Below are positions 42,577 to 50,459 of a DNA stretch of 64,000 nt, piece by piece. The notes under the pieces are model-generated. The model did no database searches. It was not told the origin of the DNA and worked only from the letters and a program-made list of their open reading frames with translations. This stretch comes from Gp1-AA133 sp963850425 (lineage in GTDB: Bacteria > Acidobacteriota > Terriglobia > Terriglobales > Acidobacteriaceae), in contig CAWKLF010000001.1 in assembly GCA_963850425.1 (NCBI GenBank), positions 2,217,658 through 2,281,657 on the forward strand, read 5' to 3'. Position 1 is the first letter of the stretch; the number at the start of each line of letters is the position of its first letter. The translations under genes were made by a program, and so were the position numbers.

Positions 42577-43662
42577 TCACCCTTGCTGCTCAAACGTACA
42601 CTCCTTCGGATCCTTGTCCTCGCGCAATCCCAAAAACACCGGCGCCCGCAATTTCTTGCCACCTTCGTTCGTGATGTGCGTCCATTCTGAAAATTCAATT
42701 TCAGCGACCAGTTCGGGTTTGATCCAGTGCGTTTTGCGGAGCGCGTCGACCGAGCCGTGGAATGGATTTTCTTTGGTCTCAAGGTTGTGCAGGACTTTCC
42801 ACATGGCGGCGAGCGTTTTCTGATCGAAGCCGCTGCCGGCCTGGCCTACATGGATGAGGCTCCCTGCTCTGTCGTATAGGCCCAGAACGATGGAGCCAAA
42901 ATGCTGTCGGCTTCCTTCGGGATCGGTGTAGCCGCCGATGACGCATTCGAGGCGATGGCGGATTTTGATCTTGAGCCAGTTGCGGCTGCGGCGCTCCTCA
43001 TAGGGGCAATCGCGCTGCTTGGCCAGAATCCCCTCGAGACCTTGTTGACGGGCAGCTGCGAATAAGGCCTTTCCTTCGCCAACGAAATGGTCGGAGTAGC
43101 GAATGGTGTCGTTGGGCTTGGTCAACAGGGAAGCGAGAGCGGCCTTGCGATCCTGGAGTTGGACACGACGCAGGTCATACCCGTCCAGATAAAGCAGGTC
43201 GAAGGCGTAGTACAAAACGGAGATTTCGCGGCGGGGAGCAACCCGGCGATTGCGATCGCGAAAGCCGGTGCGTTGCTGCATCAGGCTGAAGGAGGAGCGG
43301 CCTTCTTCGTCGAGCGCGATGATTTCACCGTCCAGGATGGCAGTCTTCGCTTCGACGAACTGCGCCATGTCGTGCAAGTCAGGGTACTGTCCAGTGAGGT
43401 CGTTCTGGTTGCGCGAAACGAGGCGCACGTTTTTTTTCTCCAGAAAGGCGACGGCGCGATAGCCATCCCATTTAATTTCGAAAAACCAGTCAGGACTATC
43501 GAATGGTTGCTCGATGGAGGTGGCGAGCATGGGATAGATCGCGGTGGGCATAGGCGCTTTTCTGGCGCCCGGGACGTCGGATGCGGTGAGGTTCGGAGAC
43601 AACCTTGAAGATTTAGGAGGCTTCGGCGGCGGCACTTTTACCGCCGAGGACACACGGGGCAC
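42577..43662 (-). CDS. ligD: ATP-dependent DNA ligase domain of LigD (split)
   Basis: Seals double-strand breaks in bacterial non-homologous end joining. The adenylation motif EIKWDGYRAV contains the active-site lysine; other nucleotidyltransferase motifs are ILDGEIIALDEEG, YYAFDLLYLDGYDLR, EGILAKQRD and NWLKIKIRH. The C-terminal OB-fold part (GGYTDPEGSRQHFGSIVLGLYD) is complete. The GTG at 43662 lies in an octad repeat and may not be a true start. The phosphoesterase domain is encoded 110 bp upstream in another frame, and the linker between them is free of stops when one A is added to the A9 tract at 43802-43810. No Ku gene or LigD polymerase domain is in the window. Confidence 0.9.
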   Translation of the reverse strand: MPRVSSAVKVPPPKPPKSSRLSPNLTASDVPGARKAPMPTAIYPMLATSIEQPFDSPDWFFEIKWDGYRAVAFLEKKNVRLVSRNQNDLTGQYPDLHDMAQFVEAKTAILDGEIIALDEEGRSSFSLMQQRTGFRDRNRRVAPRREISVLYYAFDLLYLDGYDLRRVQLQDRKAALASLLTKPNDTIRYSDHFVGEGKALFAAARQQGLEGILAKQRDCPYEERRSRNWLKIKIRHRLECVIGGYTDPEGSRQHFGSIVLGLYDRAGSLIHVGQAGSGFDQKTLAAMWKVLHNLETKENPFHGSVDALRKTHWIKPELVAEIEFSEWTHITNEGGKKLRAPVFLGLREDKDPKECTFEQQG

Positions 43663-43772
43663 AGAGGAAATCTCGGCTTCTGAGCCGGCGTCGTTTTCGG
43701 CAAGCCTGGCTTGGCTCGACTCGGCTCTATGTGCGGCTTTTTTGAAATGCAGGTGATCCGAAAATGCGGCGT

Positions 43773-44621
43773 CTACGCCGACTTGCGCTTCGGCCCCGTC
43801 GTTTTTTTTTCTGCGCCGACCGCGCGGATTTCTGTGGGCTTTGTCCTGGAGGATTTCGGCGCCGCCTTCTTTTTCGCGGGAGCCGTACCGGCCGAAGATT
43901 TCTTCTCTACGGCCTTCTTCTGGTCGAACTTCTTGATCGCGTCGGCAAGCCAGGCGGCCTTCACCCTGCCACCACCGCCCGAGGGCCGGCTACGCCACTC
44001 GGCCGAGGCTTCGTCGCCCGCGATCTGGTCCATGTTGCGTTTGGTGAGGACCGAACTGTCGTAGTGGTCGACGTCATAATCTTCGACCTCATGGTCGTCG
44101 TGCTTCTTGATCATCAGCCACTCGTTGCCCTTGCTGCCAGGTCGGCGGCCCTTCATTCTGATGAGAGCGAAATCGCCATTCAGACGTTCCCCGTTTAGCC
44201 GGAATTTCAGATCGCCCTTGGCTAGCATGGCGCGGGCTTCTTCGTCGGTCGTGGTTCCATACTTGCCGTCTACGGGCACGGAGGCTAGCGGTTGCCAGGT
44301 GCCGACGTCCCAGACCATCACTGAGCCGGCGCCGTAGTTGTCGGCCGGAATGTTGCCCTCGAAATCGAAATACGAGACGGGATGATCCTCGACCTGCATG
44401 GCTAGCCGTTTGTCTGCCGGATCGAGCGACGGACCCTTGGGGACAGCCCAGGACTTCAACACGCCGTCGAGCTCGAGGCGGAAATCGTAGTGCAGCCTCG
44501 AAGCGCGATGTTTCTGCACGACGAACCGATGGCCGGATTTCTTTTCAAGCTTGGCAGGAGGCTCGGGTGTCTCATTAAAACGGCGTTTGCGCTGATATTC
44601 CTCAAGAGCCATGGTCGACAT
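43773..44621 (-). CDS. ligD: LigD 3'-phosphoesterase domain protein (split)
   Basis: The end-processing domain of LigD, which removes 3'-phosphates and terminal ribonucleotides before ligation. SGHRFVVQKHRASRLHYDFR contains the first catalytic His residues, with LELDGVLKSWAVPKGPSLDP and HPVSYFDFEGNIPADNYGAGSV after it. The C-terminal ~80 residues are a Lys/Ala-rich linker. It ends prematurely after a run of nine A; adding one base would extend the frame into the ligase domain downstream. The start may be the ATG at 44612 (MALEEYQRKRRF), as in homologues. Confidence 0.9.
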   Translation of the reverse strand: MSTMALEEYQRKRRFNETPEPPAKLEKKSGHRFVVQKHRASRLHYDFRLELDGVLKSWAVPKGPSLDPADKRLAMQVEDHPVSYFDFEGNIPADNYGAGSVMVWDVGTWQPLASVPVDGKYGTTTDEEARAMLAKGDLKFRLNGERLNGDFALIRMKGRRPGSKGNEWLMIKKHDDHEVEDYDVDHYDSSVLTKRNMDQIAGDEASAEWRSRPSGGGGRVKAAWLADAIKKFDQKKAVEKKSSAGTAPAKKKAAPKSSRTKPTEIRAVGAEKKTTGPKRKSA

Positions 44622-44655
44622 TGTAATCGGGGATGCCCGTTGACCGCTATGGAGT

Positions 44656-44691
44656 AGAGTACTGAGTTTTGAGAATTAAGTTTCAGAGTTT
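44656..44691. repeat. heptad arrays upstream of the Nudix gene
   Basis: Units AGAGTAC, TGAGTTT, TGAGAAT, TAAGTTT and CAGAGTT lie at 44656-44690. A second array, AAACCTG, ACCTGAG, ACCCGAC, ACCTGAG, ACCTGAT and ACCTGCT, lies at 44743-44784 and ends two bases before the Nudix start codon. Confidence 0.7.
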
Positions 44692-44742
44692 CGCGATGCG
44701 AATTGATCGTCGTGAAGGCTTGACGGCGGACTTGGGCTTCTT

Positions 44743-44784
44743 GAAACCTGACCTGAGACCCGACACCTGAGACCTGATACCTGC
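44743..44784. repeat. heptad array (ACCTGAG type)
   Basis: Six in-phase units variants of ACCTGAG. The unit is the same word, in another phase, as CCTGAGA in the array at 13216-13287, 31 kb away. Confidence 0.8.
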
Positions 44785-44786
44785 TT

Positions 44787-45221
44787 ATGAAACGTGAATA
44801 TCCAGACACGCCGCTGGTGGGCGTGGGAGCAATCATCATCGAGGGGGATCGGGTTGCGTTGGTGAAGCGCGGACACGCGCCCCTGCAGGGCAGGTGGTCC
44901 ATCCCGGGGGGTGTGCTGGAGGTAGGGGAGACACTGCGCACGGCGGCTGTGCGCGAGGCGCTGGAGGAGACCGGACTGACGGTCGAACCGGGGGAATTGC
45001 TAGGAGTGTTCGAGCGCGTCGTTCCGGACGAGCAGGGGAAAATGCGGTATCACTACGTGCTGATCGACTTTCTATGCAACAGGCTTGCGGGAGAATTGTT
45101 GGCCGGAGATGACGCCGAGGAGGTAGGTTGGTTCCGGCGCGAAGAGCTGGCGGCGCTGGAGTTGGCGCGCGAGACCGAAGAAGTCATTCTCAAGGGATTC
45201 GAGAAGGCCGGATTGCGGTGA
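44787..45221 (+). CDS. Nudix hydrolase
   Basis: Hydrolyses nucleoside diphosphates linked to another moiety. The 144 residues contain a complete Nudix box, GGVLEVGETLRTAAVREALE followed by ETGL, with the metal-binding REALEE core. The N-terminal VGVGAIIIEGDRVALVKRGHAP and GRWSIPGG are typical of the NudG/ADP-ribose-type subfamily. Substrate not predictable. The ATG lies two bases after a heptad array, so its ribosome site is not evident. It precedes the CPBP protease by 120 bp. Confidence 0.93.
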   Translation: MKREYPDTPLVGVGAIIIEGDRVALVKRGHAPLQGRWSIPGGVLEVGETLRTAAVREALEETGLTVEPGELLGVFERVVPDEQGKMRYHYVLIDFLCNRLAGELLAGDDAEEVGWFRREELAALELARETEEVILKGFEKAGLR

Positions 45222-45341
45222 CTTCCTGTTCGTACCGCGGATGATCCGGATTCAGGCCGTATGCGGGAGAAATCGAAAAAGAGGGGCACCACAAAGCTTG
45301 TTGGTGGACTGGCGATGCGGCTGCAATCGGGAGGAGCGCAG

Positions 45342-46250
45342 ATGGCAGAGAGTCGGGCTTCACGAAGTCAAGTGGTGATGTACGTTCTGTTCGTGTTTCT
45401 GTTCAGTTCGATTTTCTATTCCCTCATGCTGCGCGCCCACACGCTGGGCGGAGGCGGCGGATTGTACGTGACCGGGATCATGTGGTGTCCGGCCCTGGCT
45501 GCCTTTGCGACGTTGCGGCTGAACGGGCGGCGCTTCGCCGACCTGGGATGGAAATGGCCGAGCGTCCACTACGCCGCTATGAGCTGGTATGTGCCGATCC
45601 TCTATGCCGGGATCGCCTACGGCATCGTCTGGGTTTCAGGGCTCGGTGGATTTCCGAATCATCAATTCATGAATGGCCTGGTCGCACGGATGGGCTTACG
45701 GGCCTCGCCTGCTATCTCGACGATTTTCTATGTTCTCCTGACTGGGACGTTCGGGCTGGTGGGTTCGATGGCGCGTGCGCTGGGCGAAGAGATTGGCTGG
45801 CGCGGATTCTTTGTGCCGGAACTGTCGAAGACTTTCAGTTTCACGGTCACGTCATTGATCAGCGGGATCGTGTGGGCGAGCTGGCACTATCCGGGTCTGA
45901 TCTGGGGCGACTACAACAACGGCACTCCGAGCTGGTACGGGCTGATTTGCTTCACGGTGATGGTCGTCGCGATTGCGGTTGTCTTTGCGTGGATACGGCT
46001 GAAGTCGGGGAGTCTGTGGACAGGAGCCATCCTGCACGCTAGCCACAATCTGTATGTGCAGGGGATTTTCACGCCGCTGACTGCGGATCGCGGGAAGACG
46101 GCATGGTTCATCGACGAGTTCGGGGCTGTGCTGCCAATCGTGGCCGTGGCGTTCGCGATTTACTTCTGGCGACGGAGGGGCGAGGTCGAATCCGGGCACG
46201 AGAATCCTTCGCCACAGAGTCAGATAGTCGCAGAGGCATCCTTGCGATAG
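45342..46250 (+). CDS. CPBP family intramembrane metalloprotease
   Basis: A 302-residue polytopic membrane protein; the ATG at 45342 follows GGGAGGAGCGCAG, so the longer frame from 45261 is rejected. About eight hydrophobic segments. The catalytic motif is ALGEEIGWRGFFVPELSK near residue 150, and WASWHYPGLIWGDYNNG and AILHASHNLYVQG supply the conserved histidines and Asn. It belongs to a different subgroup than the 33614 protein. Its place beside the Nudix gene may be chance. An octad repeat follows the stop. Confidence 0.92.
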   Translation: MAESRASRSQVVMYVLFVFLFSSIFYSLMLRAHTLGGGGGLYVTGIMWCPALAAFATLRLNGRRFADLGWKWPSVHYAAMSWYVPILYAGIAYGIVWVSGLGGFPNHQFMNGLVARMGLRASPAISTIFYVLLTGTFGLVGSMARALGEEIGWRGFFVPELSKTFSFTVTSLISGIVWASWHYPGLIWGDYNNGTPSWYGLICFTVMVVAIAVVFAWIRLKSGSLWTGAILHASHNLYVQGIFTPLTADRGKTAWFIDEFGAVLPIVAVAFAIYFWRRRGEVESGHENPSPQSQIVAEASLR

Positions 46251-46300
46251 TTTCCTCTGTGGCTCGGTGCCTCCGTGGTGAAAGGCCTTTAAACATAAAA

Positions 46301-46329
46301 CGGCCCGCGTACGCTAGGCACGCGGGCCG
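46301..46329 (-). terminator. rho-independent terminator of the structured RNA
   Basis: CGGCCCGCGT (46301-46310) and ACGCGGGCCG (46320-46329) form a perfect 10-bp stem with a 9-base loop. On the minus strand it is followed by TTTTATGTTT. Confidence 0.85.
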
Positions 46330-46511
46330 CCGGTGGTACTGTTGGGATTGACCAAGAGGTGGTCACTCTACGTGGCCTCTTCGGCAACTCCGGGTCCCAG
46401 TTCGACCTGCAACTGGGCGGATCGGAACCCTAACTCACCGGTAGTGTGCGGGCTGTAGCATCCCGTGGAACCTTACGGCGCCTGCGGAACGCCCCGCTCA
46501 GAGCGACCGCT

Positions 46512-46574
46512 CTAAGTCGCAGCCACCTCACCTGGTCTTTTGCACCCTCTACTACTGCCATCTGAACTTGTCAT
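46512..46574 (-). CDS. 20-codon reading frame inside the structured RNA
   Basis: The peptide would be MTSSDGSSRGCKRPGEVAAT. AAAGGAGG lies about eight bases before the ATG. The ribosome-site region pairs with the 3' end of the same RNA (46356-46364 with 46577-46585), which would hide it. It may be a regulatory leader peptide, a small protein, or an accident of structure. Confidence 0.35.
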   Translation of the reverse strand: MTSSDGSSRGCKRPGEVAAT

Positions 46575-46602
46575 CAGACCACCTCCTTTCCGGTGTAATC
46601 GC

Positions 46603-46632
46603 AGACTAGTACGGAAAGGGCGGGCGCGTCAA
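46603..46632 (-). promoter_or_regulatory. promoter and operator-like inverted repeat of the structured RNA
   Basis: On the minus strand TTGACG (46627-46632) and TAGTCT (46603-46608) are 18 bp apart; TACTAG is a second possible -10. Directly behind the -35 lies CCGGCACA/TGTGCCGG (46633-46640 and 46647-46654), an 8-bp inverted repeat that could be an operator. Confidence 0.5.
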
Positions 46633-46760
46633 CCGGCACAAAAGTGTGTGCCGGGGGAGTCAATAGAAGGGGCGCTAATCGCCACGTACCGAACAGGCGA
46701 ATAAAGGAGAAAACATGGGAAGGGAGAGCGATGATGGTCGGGAGACTTCCGGATCGTAAA

Positions 46761-47532
46761 TCAATCACGCGTGTCGCAGTCCGATTGCAGCTCTGAATTC
46801 TGCTTCAAGTCTTCGGCGGCCTGGAAGAGGCTGTCAACACGACCTAAATCCCGCCAGTAATATTCGTCGGCGCGGAAGCATTGAATTTTTTCTGCTTGTG
46901 CGGCCAGGCGCAGGTACGACGTAATAATCGAAAACGCGCCTTTTTCACTGAGCTTGTCGAAGATGCGCGTCGAGATGACGTGAATTCCGGAAAACGCGAA
47001 GGCGTCAAACATCTGCGCTGGACGGACTAGTTCCAGTGCGCCGTCGGTTCCAGCCTGGCGTCCGCACAGCTCGTGGGATTGGTCGAACAGCAGATAGCGG
47101 GACGTGGCGCGATCCTGAACGGCGAGCGTAGCCAGGGCTCGATTCTCCTGGTGGGATGCGACCATGCATCTCAGATCGATCGTGGTGAGCACATCGACGT
47201 TGTGCAGGACGAAGGGTTCGTCGGCGGCATTGAGATCATTTAGAAAAAAGGGTGCAGCTTTTTTCAGACCACCGCCGGTGTCGAGCAGAACATCCTCCCG
47301 GGAGATAGCGAGCTTCATCCCGAAGTTGTCATGGGCCTTCAAATAGTCCACAAGCATGTCGGCGAAGTGGTGGACATTGACGATCACATTCGTGGATGCC
47401 GAAGCCACGCAGGCGGGACAGTGTGAGTTCGAGCAGAGTACGGCCGTTAATTTCGACCAGTGCTTTCGGGCGGTCGTTGGTGAGCGGGCGGAGGCGCGTG
47501 CCGAGGCCGGCGGCCAGAATCATGGCCTTCAT
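46761..47532 (-). pseudogene. MurU-like nucleotidyltransferase, broken by one extra base
   Basis: A sugar-1-phosphate nucleotidyltransferase, most like MurU, which makes UDP-MurNAc from MurNAc 1-phosphate in cell-wall recycling. The 5' part encodes MKAMILAAGLGTRLRPLTND and ends ...LRGFGIH; the remaining part starts NVIVNVHHFADMLVDYL in another frame. Removing one G, opposite c47391, joins the two into a ~256-residue protein of normal length with VLHNVDVLTTIDL and YYWRDLGRVDSLFQA in place. The start overlaps the stop of the upstream kinase gene by 4 bp (ATGA), so they form one operon. The break is probably a sequencing error or a recent mutation. Confidence 0.85.
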
Positions 47533-48989
47533 TCCGGCGTGCTCTCCAGTTCGCGGTGACGCAGTTCAACTTCCACGCCATTCCGGTCGCGCAGGCGCCT
47601 GGCCAATTGTTCGGCGAGGTAGACCGAGCGGTGCTGACCTCCCGTGCATCCGAAGGAAACCATCAGGTGCTTGAACCCGCGGCGCTGGTATTCCTGAATG
47701 CTGGCGTCGACCAGCGAGAGTGCGCTTGCGAAAAACTGGTGCACGCTTTCCTGCTGGTTCAGGTATTCGATGACGGGCGCATCACGTCCGGTGAGCGCCT
47801 TGAATTGCTCCAGCCGGCCGGGGTTGGGAAGACTGCGACCGTCGAACACAAAGCCGCCACCATTGCCGGTCTCGTCTTTCGGCCAGCCGCGATGGAAAGA
47901 GAAGCTGAAAACCCGCACCGTGAGGTTATTGGCGCTGGACGAGATGCTTTGCAGTTTTTCCGACGCCAGCATGCTGTTGAAGGCGCCGAGAAGGGTGGGC
48001 AGTTCCACCGGCAGTTTGACGTTGTGCAGCAGCCAGCGCAGGTTCTTCAGAGCGTAGGGCACGCTCTGCAAGAAGTGTGGCTTCCGCTCATAAAAACCTC
48101 GGAATCCGTAGGCGCCCAGCGCCTGCATGATGCGGACGTAAACGAATCCGTAGTAGTAACGCAGGAAGGCGTCGCGATCGAGTTTGATGTGACCGCCAAG
48201 TTGTTCGAGGTAGTAGTCGAGCAACAGCTGCCGGATTTGCGGTGGCAGGTCCGCCTTCGCGTCGTACAGAAGAGAAGCGATGTCGTATTGCAACGCTCCC
48301 TTGCGGCCGCCCTGGTAGTCGACGAAGTAGGGCTGGCCATTGACCAGCATCACATTGCGCGATTGGAAATCGCGGTAGAGGAAATAATCCTGCGGCGCGC
48401 TCAGCAGAAGTTCTGTGAGTCGATCGAAGTCGTCTTCCAGCGCCTGTTCACTGAACGGGATCCCGGCCAGTCGCAAAAAATAGTACTTGAAGTAGTTAAG
48501 ATCCCACGCGATCGACTGACGATCGAAGCGGCCGCGCGGATAGCACACGCTGTAGTCGAGATCACCCGCTGCATCGATCTGAAATCGCGGCAGCTCTGCG
48601 ACAACCTTGCGGTACGCATCCACAACAGAAGGGGCGATGACCTCTCCGGGGCGATTGCTGGAGAGAAAGTCGAAGAGCGTGGTATTGCCGAGGTCCTGCT
48701 CGAGATAAGCGCCGTGCTCAAGGTTCTCCCCATAAATTTCCGGTACTGGCAGGCCGTGGCGAAGGAAGTGGCGGCTGAAGGCCAGGAATGCGGCATTTTC
48801 CTCGCGAACGCCGTGCAGGACTCCAATCGCGCTTTGCTTTCCATCTGACAGGCGGATGATTTTGCGGCCCGAGCCGCCGAGCTCGCCCTGCAACTGGACG
48901 ACATGCGTCGGGGGATGATGAAAGTGCTGCTCGAAGAGGGCGTTGAGAACGTCCATGGATGTGGGGCTTTGGCATGACAAAGATACCAT
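47529..48989 (-). CDS. AmgK-like sugar kinase fused to RapZ C-terminal domain
   Basis: A two-domain cytoplasmic protein of 486 residues. Residues ~15-330 form an aminoglycoside-phosphotransferase-type kinase like AmgK (MurNAc/GlcNAc anomeric kinase): GELGGSGRKIIRLSDG for the nucleotide loop, YFLYRDFQSRNVML as the catalytic loop, and YFVDYQGGRKG as the metal Asp motif. Residues ~360-480 match the C-terminal domain of RapZ: FSFSFHRGWPKDETGNGGGF, then FDGRSLPNPGRLEQF, and MVSFGCTGGQHRSVYLAEQL. In Escherichia coli that domain binds glucosamine 6-phosphate and an RNA/RNase E. The N-terminal ATPase domain of RapZ is missing, replaced by the kinase. The ATG at 48956 is a possible start. Coupling with a MurU-like gene fits amino-sugar recycling. 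Confidence 0.9.
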   Translation of the reverse strand: MVSLSCQSPTSMDVLNALFEQHFHHPPTHVVQLQGELGGSGRKIIRLSDGKQSAIGVLHGVREENAAFLAFSRHFLRHGLPVPEIYGENLEHGAYLEQDLGNTTLFDFLSSNRPGEVIAPSVVDAYRKVVAELPRFQIDAAGDLDYSVCYPRGRFDRQSIAWDLNYFKYYFLRLAGIPFSEQALEDDFDRLTELLLSAPQDYFLYRDFQSRNVMLVNGQPYFVDYQGGRKGALQYDIASLLYDAKADLPPQIRQLLLDYYLEQLGGHIKLDRDAFLRYYYGFVYVRIMQALGAYGFRGFYERKPHFLQSVPYALKNLRWLLHNVKLPVELPTLLGAFNSMLASEKLQSISSSANNLTVRVFSFSFHRGWPKDETGNGGGFVFDGRSLPNPGRLEQFKALTGRDAPVIEYLNQQESVHQFFASALSLVDASIQEYQRRGFKHLMVSFGCTGGQHRSVYLAEQLARRLRDRNGVEVELRHRELESTPE

Positions 48990-49139
48990 TCGGCACGGTG
49001 CGGAAAGGGGCGATGGCCATTTCGAGGTGTTACCGAAGGTCGAAAACCTGCAGCCGGCCGACTAACAAGCAGGAGGGTATTTGTTTTTGTGTGAATCCTT
49101 TTCTAAAAAAGCCCGCTCTTCCTGGACGAAGGAGAAATA

Positions 49140-49493
49140 CGCAAGTGACTGAGATTCTAACCATTTCCGGCATGCAAAATTTTCTCGCCGAAGGGCGGCA
49201 CGGACGGGTGGCGCAAAGCCGGACTGCCTCTGGTCGTCAGCAGCAATAGCCGTTGGTCCCTCGAACGTCAGGTGAGGCTTGGCGCCGGGCTGTTGACGCT
49301 GGCCGGAGTAGCGCTGGGAATCGTGGTTAGTACGCGGTGGGTATATCTGGCAGGGTTCATTGGACTGGGCCTGACGATGGCCGGACTGACGGACTTTTGT
49401 CCTATGGCCTTGTTGCTCAGCAAGATGCCCTGGAATGGGCCACGCCACGGAGACGTGACGTGCGGCACAGATCGTCCGAGCTGTTGCGGCTAG
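49140..49493 (+). pseudogene. remnant of a rhodanese-DUF2892 protein
   Basis: Two frames together resemble the end of a rhodanese domain followed by a DUF2892 membrane domain. Frame one reads RRNTQVTEILTISGMQNFLAE; skipping one G of the GGG at 49193-49195 gives GGTDGWRKAGLPLVV, the usual C-terminal rhodanese motif. From a GTG at 49272 the frame stays open for 73 residues with two hydrophobic segments (LGAGLLTLAGVALGIVV, YLAGFIGLGLTMAGL) and a Cys-rich end (DRPSCCG). The rhodanese start and active-site Cys are absent. It ends just before the sigma factor gene and could be a real truncated gene read with an indel. Confidence 0.6.
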
Positions 49494-49497
49494 CATT

Positions 49498-50034
49498 TTG
49501 GTGGTGAACGAGACACGGACAGTGGAGGAGTTTGGGCACTTGGCGGCCGCGCACAAAGACGCGATGTACCGCCAGATGATTCGCGCGTGCGGCAATCGCG
49601 AGGACGCTGAAGATGTGCTCATTGAGGCTTTGTTGAACGCGTACCGGCACCTGGATCAGTTACGTGCGCCAAGCGCGTTTCAGGCGTGGCTGGCGCAGAT
49701 TGCGCGTCGTGTTTGCTGGCAGCTGAAAGAGAAGGCGGCCTTTGTACCGCTTCTGCAACTCTCGGAACTGGAGCAGGCAGGTCGCGAGATCGCAACAGAT
49801 CGTCCGTCGCCGGAAGAGGAGCTTCAGAGTGGACGGATGAAGGATCACCCGGAACGCGCCATACGTTCGCTTCCGCCGGGCTATCGCGAGGTCTACGAAT
49901 TGCGCGATCTCGAGGAATTGCCTGGAGAAGAAGTTGCCGCGAGGCTTGGTGTATCCCTGGCGGCGATGAAGTCGCGGCTTCATCGAGCGCGGGCGCTGGT
50001 ACGCGAGAGGCTAGACGCCGAGTTCGCGGGTTGA
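49498..50034 (+). CDS. ECF-type RNA polymerase sigma factor
   Basis: A 178-residue sigma-70 family factor. Region 2 is visible as KDAMYRQMIRACGNREDAEDV and LIEALLNAYRHLDQL, region 4 as PPGYREVYELRDLEELPGEEVAARLGVSLAAMKSRLHRA, the DNA-binding helix-turn-helix. A TTG at 49498 is followed by two GTGs, any of which may start it. No anti-sigma factor follows directly; an OsmC-like gene begins 18 bp after it, which suggests a role in envelope or thiol stress. Confidence 0.92.
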   Translation: MVVNETRTVEEFGHLAAAHKDAMYRQMIRACGNREDAEDVLIEALLNAYRHLDQLRAPSAFQAWLAQIARRVCWQLKEKAAFVPLLQLSELEQAGREIATDRPSPEEELQSGRMKDHPERAIRSLPPGYREVYELRDLEELPGEEVAARLGVSLAAMKSRLHRARALVRERLDAEFAG

Positions 50035-50051
50035 GTCATACGGAGGCCATT

Positions 50052-50459
50052 ATGGAAGTTCAAATCGAACACCTGGGAGCGTTGCAATTTGAAATCAAAG
50101 CGCGGGGCCACGTGATCGTATCCGATCAACCGCGGGAGAGCGGGGGCTTCGACGAGGGGATGACGCCTCCGGAGCTTTTGCTGGCGTCTCTGGGATCCTG
50201 CGCCGCTTACTATGCCGCGGACTACCTGCGTCAGCATCAACTGGCCACCGAGGGCACGCGGGTGCGCATCGTGGCTGAGAAGGCAAAACATCCAGCCCGG
50301 CTGGATGACTTTCGAATTGAGATTGACGTGCCGACCGGGTTAGACGAGAGGCAACAAAAGGGAATCCAGGATGCCGTGCACCGTTGTCTGATTCACAACA
50401 CGTTGTTGCATCCGCCGAAAATTGAAATCGCAATTCGCAGCGCGATGATGGCGCGGTAA
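50052..50459 (+). CDS. OsmC-like family protein
   Basis: A 135-residue OsmC/Ohr-superfamily protein. The ATG at 50052 has GGAGG seven bases upstream, so the longer frame from 49686 is rejected. PPELLLASLGSCAAYYAADYL carries the first reactive Cys and HRCLIHNTLLHPPKIEI the second, as in YhfA-like members. Likely a hydroperoxide or thiol reductase. It immediately follows the ECF sigma gene and is probably co-transcribed with it. Confidence 0.92.
   Translation: MEVQIEHLGALQFEIKARGHVIVSDQPRESGGFDEGMTPPELLLASLGSCAAYYAADYLRQHQLATEGTRVRIVAEKAKHPARLDDFRIEIDVPTGLDERQQKGIQDAVHRCLIHNTLLHPPKIEIAIRSAMMAR

Larger units (their letters stand above)
46295..46596 (-). ncRNA. candidate ~300-nt structured RNA of unknown class
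   Basis: A free-standing minus-strand transcript unit with its own promoter (46603-46632) and terminator (46301-46329). Its 5' part has AAAGGAGG and a 20-codon reading frame. GAGGTGGTC near the 5' end (reverse of 46577-46585) pairs with GACCACCTC near the 3' end (reverse of 46356-46364), closing the whole RNA. Inside are hairpins CCCAGTT/AACTGGG (46396-46417) and AGAGC/GCTCT (46500-46513). I found none of the hallmark sequences of RNase P, tmRNA, SRP or 6S RNA. The downstream strand has no minus gene it could regulate in cis, so a trans-acting or dual RNA is likelier. Confidence 0.55.

Noticed and set aside
47556..48848. 430-codon plus-strand frame
   Set aside because: Antisense shadow of the AmgK-RapZ gene; composition is typical of a complementary frame.
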